DNA of 64,000 nt from Chloroflexi bacterium HGW-Chloroflexi-6 (GTDB lineage: Bacteria; Chloroflexota; Anaerolineae; Anaerolineales; Villigracilaceae). This document shows positions 42,066 through 49,672 of the stretch, piece by piece. Location: NCBI GenBank assembly GCA_002840685.1, contig PHBU01000004.1:1-64000 (forward strand), written 5' to 3'. Below the pieces are notes generated by a model, which saw only the letters and a list, made by a program, of their open reading frames with translations, did not search any database and was not told the DNA's origin. Positions within the stretch are counted from its first letter, which is position 1. Every line of letters starts with the position of its first letter. The position numbers and the translations under genes are program-made.

Positions 42066-42894
42066 AAACAAAATGATCGTGCCGAACATGTATCAGGCTG
42101 TGATTTCTGCACCGGAAATCGCTGCAGCAGCCCAGCCGGGACAGTTTGTTATTATCCGCCCTACTGAAGAAAGTGAGCGCATTCCTCTGTCTCTTTCGGA
42201 TTGGGATGCTGCCCGCGGGACAGTCAGCGTGGTCTATATGATTGTCGGAAAGACCACCGGTCAACTCGCCGCACTTGGCGCTGGTGCGAACGTGGCAACG
42301 GTGGCCGGGCCGCTTGGTAACCCGATGGAGATGGGCCATTTTGGGCACGTGGCCTGCGTTGGCGGCTGTTATGGTATTGCCAGCATTTACCCGGTTGCGC
42401 GCCAACTGAAGGCCTTGGGGAACCGTGTGAGCATCATTGTTGAGGCGCGCAGTTCTTACCTGTTGTTCTGGCAGCAAAAGCTCAAGAGCGTTTGCGATGA
42501 GCTGGTGGTTATCACCCGGGATGGCTCGAAAGGGCTGACGGGTCACATCAATAGCCTGCCGGCAATTTTTGCGAAATTGCCGTTGCCTGTTGACCGGGCC
42601 ATCATCAACGGTTGCAATTATCTGATGATGCGCGGTTCAGAAGAAACCCGGCCTTTGGGCATCCGCACCATCGTCAGCCTGAATACGCTCATGATTGACG
42701 GAACCGGGATGTGCGGCGTGTGCCGCTGTACAGTGGGCGGGGCAACCAAATTTGCCTGCGTGGACGGTCCGCACTTCGACGGGCACGAGGTGAACTGGGA
42801 CGAGGTCACCCGTCGTCGCCAGGCTTACCTGCGCGAAGAATTGCAACCCCTGCGCTCGAGCGCAGGAGAAGTTGTAAACATGGAACAGGGATGA
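42049..42894 (+). CDS. NfnA/PyrK-like FAD/NAD(P)-binding subunit
   Basis: A 281-residue protein of the ferredoxin-NADP reductase family as found in NfnA and in sulfide dehydrogenase. The FAD-binding barrel is at about 1-100 (QPGQFVIIRPTEESERIPLSL). The NAD(P)-binding part starts with HVACVGGCYGIASIYPVARQL. The C-terminal Cys motif GTGMCGVCRCTVGGATKFACVDGPHFDG binds 2Fe-2S, as in the family. The GTG start at 42049 has an AGAGGAG site and overlaps the NuoG-like gene by 17 bp. The next gene encodes the NfnB-like partner, with an ATGA overlap. Confidence 0.92.
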   Translation: MFLLIENKMIVPNMYQAVISAPEIAAAAQPGQFVIIRPTEESERIPLSLSDWDAARGTVSVVYMIVGKTTGQLAALGAGANVATVAGPLGNPMEMGHFGHVACVGGCYGIASIYPVARQLKALGNRVSIIVEARSSYLLFWQQKLKSVCDELVVITRDGSKGLTGHINSLPAIFAKLPLPVDRAIINGCNYLMMRGSEETRPLGIRTIVSLNTLMIDGTGMCGVCRCTVGGATKFACVDGPHFDGHEVNWDEVTRRRQAYLREELQPLRSSAGEVVNMEQG

Positions 42895-44354
42895 CTGGAT
42901 ATCAGAATATGACAGATCAGCCAGAAAAAACGGACAGGATCCCACGAAAACTGGATTTAAATCGCCGTGAGATGCCCAAGCAGGAAGCGGAAGTGCGAAG
43001 TGTCAACTTTGACGAAGTCGCGCTTGGCTATTCTGAAGCAACGGCAATTGAAGAGGCGAATCGCTGCTTGCTGTGTAAAAAGCCCGGCTGTGTTGGTAAT
43101 TGCCCGGTCAATATTGCCATCCCAGATTTCATCCGGGCTATTGCGGAAGGCGACTTTAATCGTGGCGTACAAATTCTTAAGCAAAAGAACTCCCTGCCTT
43201 CAGTATGCGGACGGGTTTGCCCGCAGGAAGAGCAGTGTGAAAGCGAGTGCGTTTTAACCAAACGCAAAGGCGAAATTGCCATTGGACGCCTGGAGCGCTT
43301 TCTCGGCGATTGGGAAGCGGCCCAGGAGGGCGCTGCCCTGCCCGAAATTTCTCCTTCGACGGGCCGCAAGGTGGCGATTGTCGGGGGTGGCCCGGCAGGC
43401 TTGACCGCTGCGGCCGACCTGGCAAAGCTTGGCCATAGTGTAATCATCTACGAAGCGTTGCATAAGATGGGCGGGGTGCTTTCTTACGGCATTCCCGAGT
43501 TTCGGTTGCCTAAAAAAATTGTTGACCGCGAAGTGAACTATCTGCGCCGGCTAGGGGTTGAGATGCGCACGGATTATGTTATTGGCAAAACCCGCTCGGT
43601 CGACAGCCTGCTCGAATCGTTCGATGCGGTTTTTGTCGCTACTGGCGCCGGTCTGCCCTGGTTCATGGAGATGCCGGGCAATAATCTCAACGGCGTTTAT
43701 TCGGCCAATGAATATCTGACTAGAATCAATCTGATGAAGGGTTATGATTTTCCAAATTCAACCACGCCTGTTAAGCCGCATCGCAATGTGGCTGTGTTGG
43801 GTGGCGGCAACGTGGCCATGGATTGCGCGCGGACGGCGTTGCGCCTGGGCGCGCAAGTTTCAATCCTTTACCGCCGCTCGCGCGACGAACTGCCGGCGCG
43901 GCTCGAAGAAGTGGAAAACGCGGAAGAAGAAGGTGTCAAATTCCGCTTCCTGACGCTGCCGATGCGCGCTATCGGCGATGAGAATTTCTGTGTAACCGGG
44001 TTGGAGTGCGTTCGTATGGAGTTGGGTGAGCCGGATGCTTCAGGGCGGCGCAGTCCGGTCAAAGTCCCTGACTCTGAATTTATCCTGGATTTCGACTGTG
44101 TCATTCATGCCATTGGTAACAGCCCAAATCCGCTTATCGCTGCGACTACCCCGGAATTGGATATCAGCAAGAAGGGCACCATCATCGTCGACACGCAGAC
44201 CGGGAGAACATCGAAGGAACGTGTTTGGGCTGGTGGAGATGTTGCCAGCGGCGCGGCAACCGTAATCAACGCAATGGGAGCCGGGCAGCGCGCCGCAAGA
44301 TCGATCCACGCTTATTTGTGTGAACCTGGCCCGTGGAAGAATTCAACTGAATAA
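42891..44354 (+). CDS. NfnB/GltD-like NADPH oxidoreductase subunit
   Basis: A 487-residue protein. The N-terminal two-cluster 4Fe-4S domain is at about 40-110 (RCLLCKKPGCVGNCPVNI, VCGRVCPQEEQCESEC). The FAD motif is VAIVGGGPAGLTAAADLAKLGH (about 161) and the NADPH motif is VAVLGGGNVAMDCARTALRLGA (about 300). The C-terminal GGDVASGAATVINAMGAG closes the FAD site. Together with NfnA this is the bifurcating NADH-dependent ferredoxin:NADP+ oxidoreductase module. The start at 42891 (MTGYQN) overlaps the NfnA-like stop by 4 bp; an ATG at 42909 is an alternative. Confidence 0.93.
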   Translation: MTGYQNMTDQPEKTDRIPRKLDLNRREMPKQEAEVRSVNFDEVALGYSEATAIEEANRCLLCKKPGCVGNCPVNIAIPDFIRAIAEGDFNRGVQILKQKNSLPSVCGRVCPQEEQCESECVLTKRKGEIAIGRLERFLGDWEAAQEGAALPEISPSTGRKVAIVGGGPAGLTAAADLAKLGHSVIIYEALHKMGGVLSYGIPEFRLPKKIVDREVNYLRRLGVEMRTDYVIGKTRSVDSLLESFDAVFVATGAGLPWFMEMPGNNLNGVYSANEYLTRINLMKGYDFPNSTTPVKPHRNVAVLGGGNVAMDCARTALRLGAQVSILYRRSRDELPARLEEVENAEEEGVKFRFLTLPMRAIGDENFCVTGLECVRMELGEPDASGRRSPVKVPDSEFILDFDCVIHAIGNSPNPLIAATTPELDISKKGTIIVDTQTGRTSKERVWAGGDVASGAATVINAMGAGQRAARSIHAYLCEPGPWKNSTE

Positions 44355-44401
44355 AAATGGCTTTACCGTGATATGCTTGAAATATCAAAGGAAGGTTTAT
44401 T

Positions 44402-44593
44402 ATGAAAGTTTACGTAATCACCAAGAAATGTTGTCAATGTGGGTCTTGTGCAGCTTTCTGTGAAAATAAAGCAATTGAATGGCTCGATCGCGAATACGCT
44501 ATCGACCAGGAGCTTTGTGATGGCTGCGGAACCTGTCTGGAATATTGTCCGATTGACGATGCGATTGTAGAAAAGGTTTCTGAACCGGCTTGA
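44402..44593 (+). CDS. 2[4Fe-4S] ferredoxin
   Basis: A 63-residue ferredoxin. The two cluster motifs are CCQCGSCAAFCENKAI and CDGCGTCLEYCPIDDAI. The second ends in CPID rather than the usual CPxxA. It is a likely low-potential electron partner of the transhydrogenase-type complex encoded upstream, 47 bp away. It has its own AGGAAGG-like ribosome site. Confidence 0.92.
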   Translation: MKVYVITKKCCQCGSCAAFCENKAIEWLDREYAIDQELCDGCGTCLEYCPIDDAIVEKVSEPA

Positions 44594-44813
44594 TTCTCAA
44601 GGTGCCTGGTTGGGTTTTCTCTTCTTCCTGCCAGGCCAACGATAATCTGGCCATTTTGCCTTCCCCAGGAACAGTATTTGGGTTGTTACCAGTTACTTGC
44701 TGGTGGAATAGCCATTTATTCCGTTTATGAGTTGCGTCGACAATGGCATTGCGTACTACCTGAGCGCATTCGATATTTGCCACACGCGTTTTGTGTGCAA
44801 TGATTTCTGACAT
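44499..44813 (-). CDS. Doubtful ORF antisense to the ferredoxin end
   Basis: A 104-codon frame with a plausible N-terminal two-thirds (MSEIIAHKTRVANIECAQVV) and an AGGG upstream of the ATG. Its last third is simply the antisense of the ferredoxin gene. I recognise no family. Otherwise the stretch 44594-45072 holds only a terminator and no supported gene. Confidence 0.2.
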   Translation of the reverse strand: MSEIIAHKTRVANIECAQVVRNAIVDATHKRNKWLFHQQVTGNNPNTVPGEGKMARLSLAWQEEEKTQPGTLRIKPVQKPFLQSHRQSDNIPDRFRSHHKAPGR

Positions 44814-44870
44814 AGTGAATACCCTGGTGTATTAGAATTTCTCTTGAAGGATGATTTGTTTTGAGATGAG

Positions 44871-44901
44871 ACAGCCCCGGCTGAGCGCAAGGGCTGTTTT
44901 T
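44871..44901 (+). terminator. Rho-independent terminator
   Basis: ACAGCCC (44871-44877) pairs with GGGCTGT (44891-44897), followed by T-rich sequence. It may end the redox operon. Confidence 0.7.
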
Positions 44902-45072
44902 GATTCTTAGGGTGTGCTGCCTAATGGAAAAACTTTTGTGCGGGGCTGTCCTAAATTTCGCACACTCTTGTCTGAAAGTTTAATTTATCTTTACATTGGA
45001 CTGTTAAGATGGGTTCAAGGTTGCAAGCAAGCAACCCTCAAACTCGAAAACAAACCTTTTAAGGAGAAAAAC

Positions 45073-45870
45073 ATGTTAAACAAAATTTTGATTGGGATTT
45101 TTGTTGCCGCATTGGTGGTCACTATCGGCGTTGCATCTTATAACATTGTTGATGTGCAGGCGGCAGGCGGGGTTTCGGCCCCGGCGGGCGGGAACGGGAT
45201 TGGTGGCAATGGCTCCGGTAATAGTTCACCTGTAGGAACTGGCGTTAGCGTGCTCAATATCCCTGCGGCGGATTTAAGTGCTGATGAAGCTGCCGCGCTG
45301 CTCTTCATGCGCGAGGAAGAAAAACTGGCTCGCGATGTCTACACCAAGCTGTATGAAGTCTGGGGATTACCGACTTTCCAGAACATTGCTTCGAGCGAAC
45401 AGATGCATATGGATGAAATTGCTCTACTTCTGGTCCGTTACAACCTGAACGATCCCGCGCAGGCTCCCGGTGTGTTCACTGATGCCAAATTGCAAGATCT
45501 GTACAATGCGCTCGTGGCACAGGGCAGCCAGTCTATGGCAGAAGCGCTCAAAGTTGGCGGTGCTATCGAGGAAATCGATATCCAGGATTTGCAAACCCGC
45601 CTTGCCAAAACCGATAATGCTGATATTCAGCAGGTTTACAACAATCTGATGAACGGTTCGTACAATCACCTTCGTGCTTTCGCCAGGGCCTATACCAACC
45701 AGGCTGGTTCCCAATATGCGGCTCAGTACCTCGGCAATGATGCCTTGAATACGATTTTGAGCGGCACAACCGGAAACAGCAACACCGGCAACAATGGCCA
45801 GGCTAATCCTTTGGGCGAAAGCGCTGGTCGCCCAACCTGGGCAGGTGGCAACAATCGAGGCAATCATTAG
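45073..45870 (+). CDS. Secreted DUF2202 (ferritin-like) protein
   Basis: A 265-residue protein with a signal peptide (MLNKILIGIFVAALVVTIGV, cleavage probably near VQAAGG at about 31). A Gly/Ser/Asn-rich linker follows, then a DUF2202 domain at about 75-215: LLFMREEEKLARDVYTKLYE and ASSEQMHMDEIALLL give the Glu and Glu-x-x-His residues of a ferritin-like four-helix bundle. The tail is again Gly/Asn-rich. The family is secreted and probably binds metal; its role is unknown. The start at 45073 has an AAGGAG site; the frame is open 159 bp upstream without good residues. Confidence 0.9.
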   Translation: MLNKILIGIFVAALVVTIGVASYNIVDVQAAGGVSAPAGGNGIGGNGSGNSSPVGTGVSVLNIPAADLSADEAAALLFMREEEKLARDVYTKLYEVWGLPTFQNIASSEQMHMDEIALLLVRYNLNDPAQAPGVFTDAKLQDLYNALVAQGSQSMAEALKVGGAIEEIDIQDLQTRLAKTDNADIQQVYNNLMNGSYNHLRAFARAYTNQAGSQYAAQYLGNDALNTILSGTTGNSNTGNNGQANPLGESAGRPTWAGGNNRGNH

Positions 45871-45887
45871 GTTTTGTCTTGGATCAA

Positions 45888-45917
45888 AAAACTGCGCCAT
45901 ATCATCGGCGCAGTTTT
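45888..45917. terminator. Bidirectional terminator
   Basis: AAAACTGCGCC (45888-45898) and its inverse (45907-45917) form an 11-bp stem with an 8-nt loop between converging genes. Confidence 0.88.
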
Positions 45918-46004
45918 GCTTTAAATCTATCTTGGTGAACTGTTCGATATTCTTGTTTTGTGGGATCAGCGATGAAATCAATCTTGCTATGTTATGTATG
46001 CGGA

Positions 46005-46379
46005 TCAGGGTGTTCTTGCAAGCAGATACCCTGCCATTGCCATGGCAATCGTCAATAATACTGGCGCAACGCGATGGATGGTAAGCATGAGTGTATAGTC
46101 CAGTTTTCCGGCGCTCATCAACGCCCCGCTGGCGAATAGGACGAGCGTGCAAATTGCAGCCAGAATAAGGAATACAACTACAAGTGATATGGGATTGGCC
46201 ACTGTGATCATTTTGAAGAGCTGAGAGATGGCAACAATAACTGCGCCCAGTGCAACCAGCTTGTGGATGTTGAAGAGAATGCCGTTGTAGGGCTTGCCTA
46301 GATGGCTCAACCAGAAACCAAAGGCCACAGTTAACACAAAAAGAATGCCTAGAATGGTAAATTTCGAAAAAATATCCAT
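46005..46379 (-). CDS. Four-helix membrane protein
   Basis: A 124-residue protein with four hydrophobic helices (about 7-27, 40-60, 67-88, 103-120). Two histidines lie at similar places at the start of helices 2 and 4 (NIHKLVALG and TIHRVAPVL), which could bind haem b as in cytochrome b561-like proteins. That is inference from pattern only. An AAAGGAG site precedes the ATG. It stands between a terminator and a dedA gene, all leftward. Confidence 0.7.
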   Translation of the reverse strand: MDIFSKFTILGILFVLTVAFGFWLSHLGKPYNGILFNIHKLVALGAVIVAISQLFKMITVANPISLVVVFLILAAICTLVLFASGALMSAGKLDYTLMLTIHRVAPVLLTIAMAMAGYLLARTP

Positions 46380-46430
46380 AAAAACTCCTTTCTATGCGGC
46401 AATATCGGCAAAGTATGTTTTTCCTGTGTT

Positions 46431-47048
46431 CTATGCTGACCCTGATCGTTTCAAGGCCGGTTTTCGGCCAAACTTTAGCAGCAGGTAGACGCCCGCACCC
46501 AGCGCGAGCCCACCCATCACAAACCCGCTGAAGTCTGAAATGAACTGGCTGATCAGTTCCCACTGACTTCCGAAAGCATAGCCCAGACCGCCGTAGAGCG
46601 CAACCCAGACCAGTTCACCTAAAAAATCGAACAGGATAAATTTTCTGAAAGGGTAGCGGTTGCTGCCCGCGATCAAGGTGACTGGGAAGGCCAGGGCGGT
46701 CAAGAGCCAGCGTGTTAGAAAAATCGCCCAAGCACCACGGCGTGAAAAAAGGTTGTGTGCGCTTTTCCAGGCAGCAGTTTGCCCAAAGCGGGCCTGGATG
46801 TGTGCACTGGCAAAATAGCCGATACCATACAGCAGGGTGTCGCCGCTGATGGTACCGAGATAGCCCAGCAGGGGAGTGGATGTCACATCCAGCAAGCTCT
46901 GACGAATAAACGCGCCTGAAGCGACCACGATCAGCGTGCCGGGTAAGGGAAGACCCAGTCCGCCCAAAAAGAGCAATCCACCCACCATTGGCGCGCCATA
47001 AGATGCAATCCAACTCAGCACAAGCGAGCTTAGATCAACTTCGCTCAT
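46431..47048 (-). CDS. DedA-family membrane protein
   Basis: A 205-residue protein of the DedA/SNARE-associated family. The N-terminal re-entrant part GGLLFLGGLGLPLPGTLIVVASGAF and the signature ARFGQTAAWKSAHNLFSRRGAWAIFLTRWLLTALAFPVTLIAG are typical, including the key Arg of FLTRWL. Family members move or flip undecaprenyl-phosphate or phosphatidylethanolamine. The start overlaps the stop of the upstream gene by 4 bp, so the two are translated together. Confidence 0.93.
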   Translation of the reverse strand: MSEVDLSSLVLSWIASYGAPMVGGLLFLGGLGLPLPGTLIVVASGAFIRQSLLDVTSTPLLGYLGTISGDTLLYGIGYFASAHIQARFGQTAAWKSAHNLFSRRGAWAIFLTRWLLTALAFPVTLIAGSNRYPFRKFILFDFLGELVWVALYGGLGYAFGSQWELISQFISDFSGFVMGGLALGAGVYLLLKFGRKPALKRSGSA

Positions 47049-47671
47049 GGCTTCTCCGGCTTGAGTCCCCGCGCGTCGACGATTTCTTGAACTGCAGTGA
47101 TCAAAGCTTTCGTCCCACCGGGGTAATTCACTTCATCGCTCAGGAAACCAAGCGGCTTGTGGGCATTTCCTTCCAGTGGAAGATTTAGCACCTGCAGGAT
47201 GTCTTCTGCTGGGATGCCTGTGCTATTGGCGATGTACTGCACGGTCATCCATTCTTCAACGCGTTGCTCAAGCAACCCAGTGAAAACTGGGTTGGCGCGA
47301 TAAGTCAGGATTGCATCGTGGATGGTTTTCATCAGCACTGGTTGGCCATTCTCTTTTCCGTATCCCAATTGCTGGTTCAAGCGGTTTAGCGCGATCATGC
47401 TGGTTTCTTTTCTGGGTTTAATGCCTGCCGCGTTAAATAGATATTGCTGTGGTATGGCATAAGCTACCGCGATATAGCGTATGCTCATCCAGGGTCGTAA
47501 TAGGTCAGGTGACACGTTTCCGGAAGCAAAATTATGCTCCGCAGCGTATTGAACTTCTTTATAGAAATCAAACATCCCTTTGGCTTTGGGAACCATGATT
47601 GCAATGCCAACCAAGATCAGTGCCAGTGCCAGCCATTGGATGGGGGTCAGCCTCGAAATAAGATTTTTCAT
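47045..47671 (-). CDS. Membrane-anchored protein of unknown function, coupled to dedA
   Basis: A 208-residue protein with one N-terminal helix (about 9-28). The soluble part reads as two similar helical units: PWMSIRYIAVAYAIPQQYLFNAAGI and EWMTVQYIANSTGIPAEDILQVLNL. Each has an (I/V)xYIAxxxxIPxxxLxxxxxI pattern like a small helix-turn-helix or SAM-like repeat. I recognise no family. The ATG at 47671 has a GAGG site; an upstream TTG would add five residues. It ends in an ATGA overlap with dedA and may help or control that transporter. Confidence 0.75.
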   Translation of the reverse strand: MKNLISRLTPIQWLALALILVGIAIMVPKAKGMFDFYKEVQYAAEHNFASGNVSPDLLRPWMSIRYIAVAYAIPQQYLFNAAGIKPRKETSMIALNRLNQQLGYGKENGQPVLMKTIHDAILTYRANPVFTGLLEQRVEEWMTVQYIANSTGIPAEDILQVLNLPLEGNAHKPLGFLSDEVNYPGGTKALITAVQEIVDARGLKPEKP

Positions 47672-47731
47672 GTTTTCCTCGCTCAATATTCGAAGTAAGT
47701 TTACCTGTTTTCCAAAATACGGTGCGACTCA

Positions 47732-47770
47732 AAACTTCACGGCCATCTATTTCAAATGGCCGTGAAGTTT
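47732..47770 (-). terminator. Terminator of the rhomboid gene
   Basis: A perfect 15-bp stem, AAACTTCACGGCCAT (47732-47746) with its inverse (47756-47770). It lies 46 bp after the rhomboid stop on the leftward strand. The T-run is short. Confidence 0.75.
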
Positions 47771-47815
47771 ACAGATGTATAACAGTTGAATATTCTAACC
47801 AAACTTGCAGCGAAT

Positions 47816-48466
47816 TTAACCTGTTAATCGGCGTGTTGAATTGCCCTTCAGCAGAAATGTCAGGGCAAACCCGGCGATGAACCCGCCGATGTGTGCCATG
47901 TAAGCCACGCCGCCCGTGTCTGCTGTGTCGGCGATGGAACCGATCCCGCTAAAAAACTGCAGAACGATCCAGAGCCCAATAACGATGACGGCTGAGACCG
48001 GGGTGACAACCCTGCCGATCAATACCCGAACCTTTTGTTGTGGGAACATCAAGATGTAAGCACCCAGCACTCCGGCGATCGCTCCGGATGCGCCCAGGTT
48101 TGGTATGGTTGAGTCCAGGTTGAAAGCCATTTGGGCAAAAGTCGCTGCCAGCCCGCACAGCAGGTAGAAAATCGCGAACAGAGCGTGCCCGAAGCGGTCT
48201 TCGACATTGTCCCCAAAGATCCACAGGTAGAGCATATTGCCTCCCAGGTGGACCCATCCGGCGTGCATGAACATGGATGTGAAGAGCGTAGCGAAGTCGC
48301 CGATTGGGTCGGCGAGGAAGCGGCTTGGGACAAAGGCCCATTGAACGATAAACGCATCGCTCGCGCTCAATTCCACAAAGAAGAACAGCGCATTTAGGGC
48401 GATCAAAGCATAAGTAACCACCGGGATCGTTCTGCGCGTACTATTATCATCGCCGATTGGGAACAT
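47816..48466 (-). CDS. Rhomboid intramembrane serine protease
   Basis: A 216-residue membrane protease with six predicted helices. The catalytic Ser is in NLGASGAIAGVLGAY (about residue 127) and the His in AYMAHIGGFIAGF (about 193). HLGGNMLYLWIFGDNVED supplies the oxyanion-hole region and the WR-type loop. It has a GGAGG ribosome site. Substrates cannot be predicted. Confidence 0.95.
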   Translation of the reverse strand: MFPIGDDNSTRRTIPVVTYALIALNALFFFVELSASDAFIVQWAFVPSRFLADPIGDFATLFTSMFMHAGWVHLGGNMLYLWIFGDNVEDRFGHALFAIFYLLCGLAATFAQMAFNLDSTIPNLGASGAIAGVLGAYILMFPQQKVRVLIGRVVTPVSAVIVIGLWIVLQFFSGIGSIADTADTGGVAYMAHIGGFIAGFALTFLLKGNSTRRLTG

Positions 48467-48487
48467 AAATAACCTCCTTGAAAACTT

Positions 48488-48892
48488 CTAAATCAGGAAA
48501 CGTTCGCGAACTTTGGCCACGATCTGGCGATCTGTCATTTTGTCCACGGTTTCAATGGCAAGGATGCGCGCCGAGAGCCCTTCGTGCTCAATGCGTTTTT
48601 CCAACTCGCCTTTTGCCTCACCCGGACCGAAAATCAAAACCGCATCTGCCGAGCGGATGTGGGTAATCACTTCACTATAAAATTTGTTGAGTTGTTCAGT
48701 GAATTTATTATCCAGTTGATCATCTCCCTGCTGATATTGGGAACTGAAAGGAGATCTGGTGTTTGATGTTCCTCGAAAGCTTACACGCTTTCCCACTCCC
48801 GATTCGATTTTTTGAATATCTTCCCCTTCTTTTGTGATGCTTACAATTACAGCCTTGCGATGGTCGATCCACAATCCGGCTTGTTTATTCAT
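48488..48892 (-). CDS. Small 'GPGEAK' protein, baeRF-like, copy 1
   Basis: A 134-residue protein. The start AGLWIDHRKAVIVSI and the later ADAVLIFGPGEAKGELEKRI and DKMTDRQIVAKVRERF resemble the C-terminal part of bacterial eRF1-like (baeRF) or host-attachment family proteins. I am not certain of the family. A clear paralogue lies at 53604-54008. The ATG at 48892 has an AGGAG site; the frame is open further upstream. It lies between a rhomboid and a superoxide dismutase gene in a stress-type neighbourhood. Confidence 0.75.
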   Translation of the reverse strand: MNKQAGLWIDHRKAVIVSITKEGEDIQKIESGVGKRVSFRGTSNTRSPFSSQYQQGDDQLDNKFTEQLNKFYSEVITHIRSADAVLIFGPGEAKGELEKRIEHEGLSARILAIETVDKMTDRQIVAKVRERFLI

Positions 48893-48941
48893 GAAATTTC
48901 TCCTGAATGGTATGAATTGTTTCCCGCCTTCATAATAGTCA

Positions 48942-49583
48942 TCAACTGGCGTTCTGCAGCGCAAACTCCCAGTTGATCAGCTTGTCGAGAACTGCATTAA
49001 CATAATCGACGCGCCGATTTTGGTAATCGAGGTAGTATGCATGCTCCCAGACATCGATGGTAAGAATTGGCGTGAAGCCCATCGTCATTGGGATGTCAGC
49101 ATTGGCGGTCTTGACCACTTTGAGTACGCCGCCTTCGATGACAAGCCAGGCCCAGCCGCTTCCGAACTGTGAAACAGCTGCGCTGGCAAGCTCTTTTTTG
49201 CAGGCATCGACGCTGCCAAAAGCCGCCTCGATTTTTTGCTTGAGCTCCGCGGGTGGTTCGCCGCCGCCATTCGGTTTTATGCTGTTCCAATAGAAGGTGT
49301 GATTCCAGGTTTGGGCTGCGTTGTTGAAGATAGCGGTTTTTTCAGGCTTTCCTGCAGTGCTGGTGATAATCTTTTCCAATGGAAGATTGGCATATTCTGT
49401 GCCCGCGATCAGTTTGCCCAGGTTGTCCACATAGCCTTTATGGTGTTTTCCGTAGTGAAAGCTCAGTGTTTTGGCCGTGATGATCGGCTCCAGTGCATCT
49501 TCGGCATAGGGTAGCGTTGCCAGCATATGGGGTGATGTTGCCCCAGGTGCGGTTGACGAATTGCCTGTGTTTATGTTGCTCAT
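48942..49583 (-). CDS. sod: Iron/manganese superoxide dismutase
   Basis: A 213-residue enzyme that converts superoxide to oxygen and hydrogen peroxide. Metal ligands: His in [10 protein letters not shown] (about 43), His in [11 protein letters not shown] (about 95), and Asp and His in [14 protein letters not shown] (about 177 and 181). [16 protein letters not shown] is also diagnostic. The Fe or Mn preference cannot be read safely. There is no signal peptide. Its presence fits an organism that must survive oxygen exposure. Confidence 0.97.
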   Translation of the reverse strand: MSNINTGNSSTAPGATSPHMLATLPYAEDALEPIITAKTLSFHYGKHHKGYVDNLGKLIAGTEYANLPLEKIITSTAGKPEKTAIFNNAAQTWNHTFYWNSIKPNGGGEPPAELKQKIEAAFGSVDACKKELASAAVSQFGSGWAWLVIEGGVLKVVKTANADIPMTMGFTPILTIDVWEHAYYLDYQNRRVDYVNAVLDKLINWEFALQNAS

Positions 49584-49672
49584 ATCAGCCTCCTTACTGT
49601 TTTATATGTGGCAGGTGAAAGACTTTTTGCCTCCAGGCCTGCCATGTTGGATACGAACGCGAGAGTCGCGTA

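Noticed and set aside
42711..42890. Upstream extension of the NfnB-like ORF
   Set aside because: It lies fully inside the NfnA-like gene in another frame and has no NfnB-type residues.
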